Positions 7,475 through 14,272 of a stretch of DNA of 14,272 nt are shown in pieces. The notes beneath the pieces are model-generated. The model was given only the letters and a program-made list of their open reading frames with translations, did not search any database and was not told the origin of the DNA. Position numbers and translations under genes: made by a program. This DNA comes from an uncultured bacterium (lineage in GTDB: Bacteria > Hydrogenedentota > Hydrogenedentia > Hydrogenedentales > CAITNO01). Numbering within the stretch: position 1 is the stretch's first letter; every line of letters starts with the position of its first letter. The stretch lies in the NCBI GenBank assembly GCA_937923585.1, contig CALDSM010000416.1:1-14272 (forward strand). The letters are read 5' to 3'.

Positions 7475-7479
7475 ATGCC

Positions 7480-10400
7480 GTGGCGTTGGAAAATCAACCC
7501 GGTTTTGCCGCCCAGGGACTTGAACGTTCCACAGTCCCGGAGTTTGGGCGAATCGTGCTTCTGGGAATCACCGGGGTGGCCGCGATTTCCCTTGCGGGCC
7601 TGCTTGGAAACGTTTCGGGGCTGTGGGTGCTGGCCAGCATACGGCCGGACTACGTTCCGATGGAACCCAGCACTGCGGGCTGTTTCCTGATGCTCAGCCT
7701 CGCCCTGCTTGGGCGTGTGCGCCGGGTCTGGGAGGATGCCGGGCTGAAGGTGACGATCTCGCTTGGCCTGTTTGCCGCCCTGTTCATCCTGCTGGCGGCT
7801 GCCGGTCTGTCATCGGGACGGAGTCTGGTCTTCGAAAACAGGCTGTTTCCCGCGGCCGGGATGTTTGGCGGAATCCCCATCGCGCGCATGTCACCGGCGA
7901 GCGGGGCCGTCCTTGCCGTGGCCGGGCTGGGCGTATTCCTGCTGCTGCTTTGGCCGCAGCATTTCCGTCCCGGCAACCGTTTTGGAGACTGGGCGTCGAG
8001 CCTGGGCGCATTGACGCTGCTTGCCGGGATGACGGTGCTTCTGTCCTACGCGCAGGGGACACCCCTGCTGTACGGCGGTGCCGCGACCCCGATGGCTGCC
8101 ACGACATCCCTCGCCTTCGTGCTGCTGGGCATCACCATGATGGCGGCGGCGGGGCCAGACAGTTTCCCCGTATCCAGACTGGTTGGCCGCTCCACCTCGG
8201 CCCGGCTGGCGCGCACGATGATTCCCCTGACGGTGGCGCTGGTCCTCGTCCAAAGCACGCTGCCCAAGTTTGTGCCCGCATTCTATGCGGTCAACAGCGC
8301 GCTCTTCCTGGCTTTTCTCGCCGTTGCGGCGGCGGCGATTCTTGCCGTCGCGGCCGGGTTTGCGGCGCACTCCATCGGCCGGGAGTTGGACGACACCAAC
8401 AGGACGCTGAACCGGACGCTTGATGCGCTGCGGAAAAGCGAGGAGCGCCTTCGGATGACCGCGGAGGCCGGAAACATCGGGCTCTGGGACTGGGACCTTT
8501 CGACAAACCGCGTCCACTATTCCCCGGTGTGGAAGCGACAGATCGGCTTTGAGGATCACGAAATCACCGATGATTTGGGCGAGTGGCAGGATCGCGTCCA
8601 CCCGGACGACCTTGACGCTGCAGTGGCCCGCATTCGGGGGTTTCTAAGTGCGCCTTATCCCGGCTACGAAAACGAGTTTCGTTTCCGTCACAAGGACGGT
8701 TCGCACCGCACGATCCTAACGCGGGCTTCCATCCTCCAGGACGAAAGCGGCAGGCCTGTCCACATGCTGGGCGCCCATATTGACATCACCGATCTCCGGC
8801 ACGCCGAGCAGCAGATCCAGTATCAGGCGACGCTCCTTAACCATGTCGCGGACGCCGTTCTTGCCACGGACCGGCAGTTCAACATCCAGTACTGGAACGC
8901 CGCGGCGGAAGAGCAGTATGGCTGGACCCAGGCAGAGGTGGTGGGCCAACACTTTCTGAGGTTCATAAAGCCCCAATTTGTCCTCGAACCGCGCAGGTCG
9001 GTCATGAGAACCATAGCACAGCGGGGGTATTGGAAGGGCGAACTGCTGCACAACCGGCGTAACGGAACGCTTTTTCCCGTCCAGGTAACCATCTCCGAGG
9101 TGCGAACCGCTGAAGGCAGGGTCCTCGGGCACGTGGCCATCAACCGGGACATCACGCAGAACAAGCAGGCCGAAAAAGCCCTGCGGGAATCTGAGGCGCA
9201 GTACAGGCAGCTCTTTGAGCGCGATTCCGACGCGCTCCTTGTTTTGGACGCGGAGACGAACCGGCTTGAAGATGTCAACCCCGCCGCCCTGCGCCTGTAC
9301 GGCTACACCCGGGAGGAATTTCTGGCATTGAGTGCTGAGGACATCTCGGTGGAACCCGACGAGACACGGGCGGCGATATTCGAGTCCACGGCAGGCGACT
9401 CGGAACACCATGTTTACAGGCGCGACCACAGGCGTAGGGACGGAACGATGTTCCCCGTCGAGGCAACCTACGGGGGATTCCTCGCGGACTGCCGCAGGAA
9501 ACTGATCGTGGCAGTGCGCGACATCACCGCGCGCAGGCAGGCCGAGGAGGAGAGGACCGCGCTTGAAGCCCAGCTTCAGCAGGCGCAGAGGATGGAATCC
9601 GTGGGCCGGCTGGCCGGCGGCGTGGCCCATGATTTCAACAACATGCTGGCGGTGATCCTCGGACACATGGAATTGGCCCTGAGCAAGGTGAACCCGGCCG
9701 AGCCGCTCCATGCCGACCTGGAGGAGGTGCGCACGGCGGCCACCCGCTCCGCCGACCTGACCCGCCAACTGCTGGCCTTTGCCCGCAGACAGACGGTCGC
9801 GCCCCGGGTGCTGGATCTGAACGACACCGTGGCCGGGACGCTCAAGATGCTGCAGCGGCTTCTGGGTGAGAACATACGCCTTGGCTGGCATCCGTCGGCC
9901 GGATTGTGGCCGGTCTACATGGACCCCTCCCAGATTGACCAGATTCTGGCCAATCTGTGCCTCAACGCCCGGGATGCCATCGCCGAAGTGGGCACGCTCT
10001 CCATCGAGACGTCAAACCGCATTGTGGACGATGCGTGCTGCGCGAACCACGCGGACGCCCTGCCCGGGGAGTATGTGCAGCTTTCCGTGAGCGACAGCGG
10101 CTGCGGAATGGACAAGGAAACGCTGGCCCAGATTTTCGAGCCCTTTTTCACCACCAAGGAGGTCGGCAAGGGAACCGGCCTCGGCCTGGCCACCGTGTAC
10201 GGCGCCGTCCGGCAGAACGGCGGCTTTGTCACCGTGCAAAGCGAACCGGGCCGGGGAACAACGTTCACGGTGTGCCTGCCCCGGCACGCAAACGACGCGG
10301 AACAGCGCCGGACCGCGGACGCGCCGCCCCCGGCGGCGCCCCGGGGCGAAGAGACCATTCTGCTGGTGGAGGACGAGCCCTCGCTTCTCAGACTGACGGC

Positions 10401-10716
10401 GATGCTGCTCAAGGGGCAGGGCTACACCGTGCTGGCCACCGCCTCCGCGAAAGACGCCCTCCGTCTGGCCGAAAAACACCCGGGGGACATTCACCTGCTC
10501 ATGACCGATGTGGTCATGCCCGAGATGAACGGCGACAATCTCGCCAATAGGCTGGCCTCCTCCTGCCCAAGTCTCAAGTGCCTGTTTATGTCGGGCTACA
10601 CGGCCGATGTCATCGCCCACCACGGCATACTGGGCAAAGGGGTGCATTTCATCCAGAAGCCGTTTTCGACGCTGCATCTGGCCGCCAAAATCCGGGAAGT
10701 GCTGAACAGCGAATAG
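7480..10716 (+). CDS. Membrane-bound PAS hybrid histidine kinase with C-terminal receiver
   Basis: Two-component hybrid kinase of 1,078 residues from GTG 7480. Residues 22-296 contain about eight hydrophobic segments (including TPMAATTSLAFVLLG), a membrane sensor module without a family name I can assign. PAS domains follow at about 320-440 (PAC ending HIDITD), 446-560 (NRDIT) and 570-685 (VRDIT). HisKA at 705-770 has the phosphoacceptor in GGVAHDFNNML (His717). The HATPase domain at 815-935 has the N box NLCLNARDAI (Asn829), DSGCGM, FEPFFTTK and GTGLGLA. The receiver at about 955-1075 has VEDEP, phosphoacceptor Asp1010 in MTDVVMPEMNG, and Lys1060 in QKPF. Every catalytic residue I looked for is present. 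Phosphate should pass from His717 to Asp1010 and then to an unseen HPt or regulator, since no output domain is attached and no response regulator is adjacent. The gene is convergent with the HD-GYP operon. Ligand unknown. Confidence 0.93.
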   Translation: MALENQPGFAAQGLERSTVPEFGRIVLLGITGVAAISLAGLLGNVSGLWVLASIRPDYVPMEPSTAGCFLMLSLALLGRVRRVWEDAGLKVTISLGLFAALFILLAAAGLSSGRSLVFENRLFPAAGMFGGIPIARMSPASGAVLAVAGLGVFLLLLWPQHFRPGNRFGDWASSLGALTLLAGMTVLLSYAQGTPLLYGGAATPMAATTSLAFVLLGITMMAAAGPDSFPVSRLVGRSTSARLARTMIPLTVALVLVQSTLPKFVPAFYAVNSALFLAFLAVAAAAILAVAAGFAAHSIGRELDDTNRTLNRTLDALRKSEERLRMTAEAGNIGLWDWDLSTNRVHYSPVWKRQIGFEDHEITDDLGEWQDRVHPDDLDAAVARIRGFLSAPYPGYENEFRFRHKDGSHRTILTRASILQDESGRPVHMLGAHIDITDLRHAEQQIQYQATLLNHVADAVLATDRQFNIQYWNAAAEEQYGWTQAEVVGQHFLRFIKPQFVLEPRRSVMRTIAQRGYWKGELLHNRRNGTLFPVQVTISEVRTAEGRVLGHVAINRDITQNKQAEKALRESEAQYRQLFERDSDALLVLDAETNRLEDVNPAALRLYGYTREEFLALSAEDISVEPDETRAAIFESTAGDSEHHVYRRDHRRRDGTMFPVEATYGGFLADCRRKLIVAVRDITARRQAEEERTALEAQLQQAQRMESVGRLAGGVAHDFNNMLAVILGHMELALSKVNPAEPLHADLEEVRTAATRSADLTRQLLAFARRQTVAPRVLDLNDTVAGTLKMLQRLLGENIRLGWHPSAGLWPVYMDPSQIDQILANLCLNARDAIAEVGTLSIETSNRIVDDACCANHADALPGEYVQLSVSDSGCGMDKETLAQIFEPFFTTKEVGKGTGLGLATVYGAVRQNGGFVTVQSEPGRGTTFTVCLPRHANDAEQRRTADAPPPAAPRGEETILLVEDEPSLLRLTAMLLKGQGYTVLATASAKDALRLAEKHPGDIHLLMTDVVMPEMNGDNLANRLASSCPSLKCLFMSGYTADVIAHHGILGKGVHFIQKPFSTLHLAAKIREVLNSE

Positions 10717-10726
10717 AACCGCCCCC

Positions 10727-10769
10727 GCATGCCCTTTTTCCAAACCGCCCCAGCGGGGCGACGGCATGC
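10727..10769. terminator. Nested inverted repeats between convergent genes (candidate two-way terminator)
   Basis: Outer arms GCATGCC (10727-10733) and GGCATGC (10763-10769) enclose an inner stem CGCCCC (10746-10751), loop AGC, GGGCG-type arm (10755-10760). The structure fills nearly the whole 56-base gap after the kinase stop (10716) and before the HD-GYP stop (10773). Neither side has a good T tract, so intrinsic termination is uncertain. Confidence 0.45.
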
Positions 10770-10772
10770 GGT

Positions 10773-12164
10773 CTATACGACTCCCCGTCCCGCCGCCGAG
10801 ACCAGAGAAGGTTTCTGCAGCCCGTGTTCCTCGGGGTCAATGGAACGGACAATACTGCGTCTGTATCCCGTGCCACTCCTCTCGGAGAGCCGCACTTCGC
10901 CCAGCTCCACCCGGGCGCCGGGCACACGGGGGACCATCTTGACGCTGGGCCTGTACAGGTCGTCGGGGTTTGGACGCACCACGACGGCGAGTTCGCCCGT
11001 GTCCAGTTCAACCATGGTCCCGATGGGAAAGAGCCCCGACAACTGGGCAAACACCTTCACCAGAACGGGGTGGAACCGCCGGCCGCTGCCCTCCGCGATA
11101 ATCTTGATAGCCTGGTCGGGCGGCATGGCCTTTCGGTATGCGCGGTCGGAGGTGAGCGCGTCGAACATGTCGGCCACGGACACAATCTCGGTCAGCAGGT
11201 GCAGCCTGCCGATGCCGTCAAAGTGCGGGTACCCGCCGAGCGTGTGCTCCGCATGGTGCTGGGCGGCCACCACCATGGGAAGCGCCTGCGGGTCGCCCGT
11301 CTTCAGCAGGATCTTGGCCCCCTCCGAGGAGTGGGTCTGCATGACCGTCCATTCGTCCCTGGACAGCCCCTCGGGCTTGTTCAGGATGTCGTCCGGGATG
11401 TGCATCTTGCCGACATCGTGCATGATGGCCGCGGTGCCGACGACTTCCAGGAGGGGCTGCTCCAGCTTGAGCTTGTACCCAATCAGCAGGGACAGCACCG
11501 CCACGTTGACCGAGTGGTAGAACGTGTACTGGTCCTTCTTCTTGATGGTGCTGAGATTGTGGAAGACCTGCTGGTCATCGAGCAGGATGGACGTGAACGT
11601 TTTCACCCGCTGCTGGATCATTTGAAAATCGAAAAGATGGCCCTTTCGCGCCTCGCTGAAGGATTCCACAATGGCATCCAGACAGAGCTGGTACATTTCC
11701 TTTCCGGCCTGGAGTGCGGGGGTGGATTCGGCGAGCCCCACCACCTTGTCGGTGCCGACGTGCCGGATGCCCTCCTGCTGCAGCAGCTCCTTCCAGCCGC
11801 CGCGCCGGGCCACCTCCTCGGACTGGAGGTTGGTCAGGGCGAAGAAGCGCGTGAGTTCCTCCACGGTCAGCCCGCGCGAAAAGACCATGCCGTCCAGGTT
11901 GCGTTCGGCCAGTTCCTGAACCATGTCGGCATAGGCGATGCTTTCGCTGGCCTGCAACCGCCCGTCCAGGTACATCTCGCCGCCCAGCACCGAAATGGTC
12001 ACCGAGTCTTCGCTGCGCAGGGACTCTTCCATCCTGTCAAGAAACTCGCGCACGGCCTTTATGACGCTGGGATGCTCGGGGGGCAGCAGCCGCGTCTGGT
12101 TGCGCGCCGCCCTGAAGAGGTGCATGACGCTTTGGGCGGGCGTGGCTTGTTCCTGCGGCGTCAT
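10773..12164 (-). CDS. HD-GYP-type phosphohydrolase with altered GYP signature
   Basis: Probable cyclic-dinucleotide (c-di-GMP) phosphodiesterase-like signalling protein, 463 residues, no membrane segment. Residues 1-145 are an N-terminal module also found in the upstream operon protein. Residues 205-370 are the HD domain: His217 in YHSVNVA, His249-Asp250 in MHDVGK, His278 in THSSEGA, His303-His304 in QHHA, Asp332 in VADMFDALTSDRAYR. These are the metal ligands expected in HD-GYP enzymes and all are present. The diagnostic HHE...DGxGYP is altered: the E is Ala305 and DGxGYP reads TLGGYP, so substrate or activity may differ. The C-terminal 90 residues form a small beta-rich tail (GTMVELDTGELAVVV). 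The ATG overlaps the upstream TGA by four bases (ATGA at 12161-12164), implying translational coupling. Fold is certain; c-di-GMP hydrolysis is not. Confidence 0.88.
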   Translation of the reverse strand: MTPQEQATPAQSVMHLFRAARNQTRLLPPEHPSVIKAVREFLDRMEESLRSEDSVTISVLGGEMYLDGRLQASESIAYADMVQELAERNLDGMVFSRGLTVEELTRFFALTNLQSEEVARRGGWKELLQQEGIRHVGTDKVVGLAESTPALQAGKEMYQLCLDAIVESFSEARKGHLFDFQMIQQRVKTFTSILLDDQQVFHNLSTIKKKDQYTFYHSVNVAVLSLLIGYKLKLEQPLLEVVGTAAIMHDVGKMHIPDDILNKPEGLSRDEWTVMQTHSSEGAKILLKTGDPQALPMVVAAQHHAEHTLGGYPHFDGIGRLHLLTEIVSVADMFDALTSDRAYRKAMPPDQAIKIIAEGSGRRFHPVLVKVFAQLSGLFPIGTMVELDTGELAVVVRPNPDDLYRPSVKMVPRVPGARVELGEVRLSERSGTGYRRSIVRSIDPEEHGLQKPSLVSAAGRGVV

Positions 12165-14272
12165 TTTTCCGTACCTTTCGCCAGACGCTCCCCAATCTCG
12201 CGCATCGCCGTTCTGCAGTCCCTGCGAACCTCGCGCATGGAGCGCGAATAGAGGAGCAGGAGCGGGGGCTGGAATTTGGCCAGCAGCTTCACATCCGCCG
12301 CCGTGCCCACTTCGGCGAAGACCCGCATCATTCTGCCCACGACGTAAGGTCTTCCGAGCAGCGACTTGCCGTCAAACGTGAGCATGGCACGGAAGACGGG
12401 GAGCACGCGCTCGCCGTCGAACCGGCGGAGGAATCCCGCCGCAAGGCCGGCGACCCCGGGGTCGGGGTCCATGACCAGCTTGAGCATGGCCTCCTCCACT
12501 CTGGGGCCACTGACCGCCCCCAGCGCCTGCACCAGTTCCAGCCGGACCCGGGACTCCGGGTGCTGCAAAGTCTGGTTCAGCGCGTCGAGGGAGGATTCGG
12601 GGGCAACCTTCCCCAGCACATAGACAATGTTGCGGACCACATACCATTCGGGATGCAGGATGTTCTGGCCCAGAAGTCCGGCGACCATCGGGCCCAGGGA
12701 AAGCAGCACCTGAATGAGGAACATGCGGGCGGGCCGGGCCGGCTCGACCACGAGACGGTTGAACAGGCGCGTGACCGCCCTGTTTCCGCACAGTCTCAGG
12801 GCGCTGACCAGCGAGGCATACTCGGCCGACACCGGATCGAGGGGCCGCAGGGCGTTTATCATCTCGTCCAGCCGCTGGTCCGTGGCGAATTCCGCGAGGC
12901 TCAATTCTTGCAGCCCCGGAATGAAGTCGTCATTGTCCCGGGCCCGTTCGAGGGCGGAGACCATAAGCTCAAACATTTTTTGATCAAAGGCCTCTTTCAG
13001 CGACTGGGCCACGAGTTTGGCCGTGCTTTCGGCATAGACGCCAAACTCGGGCTGCTTTTGCAGCGACAGGGCCACGTCCGTGGCATAGAGCGACGCATTG
13101 GCGGCGGTGCAGTCCTGGAAGACGTCGCGGCTCATGTGCTCGGCCTGGGTGTGTTCGAGTGTCACCTGCTGCAGCAGATCACTCACGCCTTCGTCAACGT
13201 TTTCGGCAGGTTTTGACGGTGCCGCCTTCCCGGACGTGTCCTGGGTCTGCGGAACCGCCTTGCGCTCCTCCAGCAGTGACACGATCTCCCCGAAGCGCTG
13301 TCCCTGCGCGCCCGCCAGATTGGCGGCCACGGCTTCCTTGATGATTTCACCGCGCTGGGTCTCGTCGTCAATCCCGTCCAGGAAGTTCTCGAGCGTCCGC
13401 CGCGTCCCCTGGTGGAACATGACATGCTCCGCGAGAATTTCCGCGGCCTTGTCGTCGCCCATTGCTTCGACAATCTTGTCGGCCGGTCCAAACTGCCCGA
13501 CCTGTTTCGGAAGTATCTTCTCGGTGAACCGGCGCCGAACCGGATCGCGGGTGTCGCCAATGGCCTGGGCCATGTTCTTCGCATAAGTTTCCTGAACGGA
13601 CTCGGGCAGCCTGGCAATGGCGTCAGAAATGTGGTCAAAAGCCTCGTCCAGCAATTCTGGAGACTCGGCGGCGCAGTCGCCGTCAGGCATTTGACGTGCG
13701 CCGGCAAGACAGTTGAGCGCCTCCATGATCTTTGCCGGGTCGGTCAGGGTGTTGTGGAAATACTGCTCCACTTCCGGGGTGCCGTCCGCCACGGCGCGGA
13801 AGAACTCCAGCAATTCCTCGGCGTCCACGGATTGGGGAAGAAAGCTTTCGGCGCGCAACGGCGTCTCTTTGCCGCCGTGCCGGTTCCTCAGGTAGTCCAG
13901 AATGTCCCACTGGTCCGGAGTCTTCCTCCGGTCCACCACGAGGAGGTCGGAAGCTTCGTCAAGGGAGATGTGACGGATCTTTAGTTCGTCCATCTGCGCT
14001 GCCAGGCCCCCCGCCGCGAGTATGTCCTCGGGCTTGCGGCCGATGAACGTCAGGAAGCGGTCCAATTCCGACATGGTCACGCCGGGGTGGACCGTCAGCA
14101 CCTTCACTTGAAGCCGGTACAGGTGTGCGGCAAAACGCCGGACGGAATCATGGGTGGAGGCCACAAACTCCCGCCCGTCGGCAAACTGGTCCCTGATCAC
14201 GCCCAGGGTCACCGGTGTGTTGGAAGGCCCAAAAAGACCGTCAAGAGTGCAGGCCAGTTTGAGCATGGTCTC
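12161..14272 (-). CDS. HEAT-repeat protein with shared N-terminal signalling module (5' partial)
   Basis: The frame is open to the right edge. The first ATG (14264-14266) has no ribosome site and the frame continues through ACC and GAG upstream, so the true start is probably outside the window. The 701 residues from that ATG are soluble with no signal peptide. Residues 16-106 resemble the N-terminal module of the downstream HD-GYP protein (VT..V, DGR, then GVT..EL.RF, GG, IRH). Residues of about 130-540 are helical, charged and unassigned. Residues 560-690 are HEAT-like repeats (PEWYVVRNIVYVLGKV, PESRVRLELVQALGAV, PDPGVAGLAAGFLRRF), a scaffold for protein contacts. The gene is first in the visible part of the operon. 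A role as partner or regulator of the HD-GYP protein follows from coupling and the shared domain; it is inference. No catalytic motif is seen. Confidence 0.8.
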   Translation of the reverse strand, partial: ETMLKLACTLDGLFGPSNTPVTLGVIRDQFADGREFVASTHDSVRRFAAHLYRLQVKVLTVHPGVTMSELDRFLTFIGRKPEDILAAGGLAAQMDELKIRHISLDEASDLLVVDRRKTPDQWDILDYLRNRHGGKETPLRAESFLPQSVDAEELLEFFRAVADGTPEVEQYFHNTLTDPAKIMEALNCLAGARQMPDGDCAAESPELLDEAFDHISDAIARLPESVQETYAKNMAQAIGDTRDPVRRRFTEKILPKQVGQFGPADKIVEAMGDDKAAEILAEHVMFHQGTRRTLENFLDGIDDETQRGEIIKEAVAANLAGAQGQRFGEIVSLLEERKAVPQTQDTSGKAAPSKPAENVDEGVSDLLQQVTLEHTQAEHMSRDVFQDCTAANASLYATDVALSLQKQPEFGVYAESTAKLVAQSLKEAFDQKMFELMVSALERARDNDDFIPGLQELSLAEFATDQRLDEMINALRPLDPVSAEYASLVSALRLCGNRAVTRLFNRLVVEPARPARMFLIQVLLSLGPMVAGLLGQNILHPEWYVVRNIVYVLGKVAPESSLDALNQTLQHPESRVRLELVQALGAVSGPRVEEAMLKLVMDPDPGVAGLAAGFLRRFDGERVLPVFRAMLTFDGKSLLGRPYVVGRMMRVFAEVGTAADVKLLAKFQPPLLLLYSRSMREVRRDCRTAMREIGERLAKGTEK

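Larger units (their letters stand above)
7112..7479. other. Divergent spacer between the GT-C-TPR gene and the hybrid kinase
   Basis: About 370 bases. The right gene's frame is open back to 7225, but that stretch encodes a Pro- and Gly-rich low-complexity peptide made by a G/C palindrome, and it overlaps the -35 box of the minus-strand promoter. I therefore treat it as non-coding. It holds the promoter at 7202-7231, the palindrome at 7314-7344 and the kinase ribosome site near 7469. No clear plus-strand promoter was found. Confidence 0.6.

Noticed and set aside
7225..7479. N-terminal extension of the hybrid kinase from TTG 7225
   Set aside because: The TTG lies in the -35 box of the opposing promoter and the extension is Pro/Gly low complexity from the palindrome. 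GTG 7480 has a ribosome site.
8716..9891. Minus-strand open frame of 391 codons inside the hybrid kinase
   Set aside because: It lies opposite PAS and HisKA domains with clear motifs; the frame itself has no recognisable domain.
10578..12251. Long plus-strand open frame (557 codons) opposite the HD-GYP gene
   Set aside because: It is His-, Gly- and Arg-rich with no domain, begins inside the kinase receiver and lies antisense to a gene with clear HD motifs. Long antisense frames are expected at this GC content.

Overview
This is a GC-rich bacterial window with six protein-coding genes, two of them cut by the window edges, and no RNA genes, mobile elements or CRISPR arrays that I can recognise. 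The gene set is a fused isobutyryl-CoA mutase, an SGNH hydrolase and a membrane glycosyltransferase-like protein that both carry TPRs, a PAS hybrid kinase, and an HD-GYP/HEAT-repeat pair. Large TPR-rich membrane proteins of this kind are common in Planctomycetota, Acidobacteriota, Hydrogenedentota and related soil or sediment lineages. I would place the organism there only loosely, because nothing here fixes the phylum.

Layout: (1) 1-1873, minus: N-terminal two thirds of icmF, the B12-dependent isobutyryl-CoA mutase fused to its G-protein chaperone; it runs off the left edge. (2) 1874-2358: a relatively AT-rich divergent spacer with a candidate promoter for each flanking gene and a foldable leader in front of the next gene. 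(3) 2359-5076, plus: membrane-anchored SGNH/GDSL-type hydrolase with TPRs both inside and after the catalytic domain. (4) 5077-5191: a short convergent spacer with a terminator-like hairpin. (5) 5192-7111, minus: polytopic GT-C/TMTC-like protein with six C-terminal TPRs. (6) 7112-7479: a divergent spacer with a strong minus-strand promoter and a 15+1+15 base G/C palindrome. (7) 7480-10716, plus: hybrid histidine kinase (about eight membrane segments, three PAS, HisKA, HATPase, receiver). (8) 10717-10772: a convergent spacer with nested inverted repeats. (9) 10773-14272, minus: a two-gene operon with a 4-base ATGA overlap, encoding a HEAT-repeat protein (5' end outside the window) and then an HD-GYP-type phosphohydrolase.

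How they may work together: icmF is a carbon-metabolism gene (isobutyryl-CoA/n-butyryl-CoA interconversion) with no visible link to its neighbours. The SGNH-TPR and GT-C-TPR proteins are convergent, and both look like envelope proteins that could act on surface glycans or glycoproteins; this is inference. The right half is signalling: an orphan hybrid kinase, then an HD-GYP/HEAT pair. The most notable observations are the N-terminal module shared by the two adjacent operon proteins, the altered HD-GYP signature, the TPR insertion inside the SGNH catalytic domain, and the structured leader upstream of the SGNH gene. I see no clear evidence of a wholly new system. The HEAT/HD-GYP pair is the best candidate for an under-described one.
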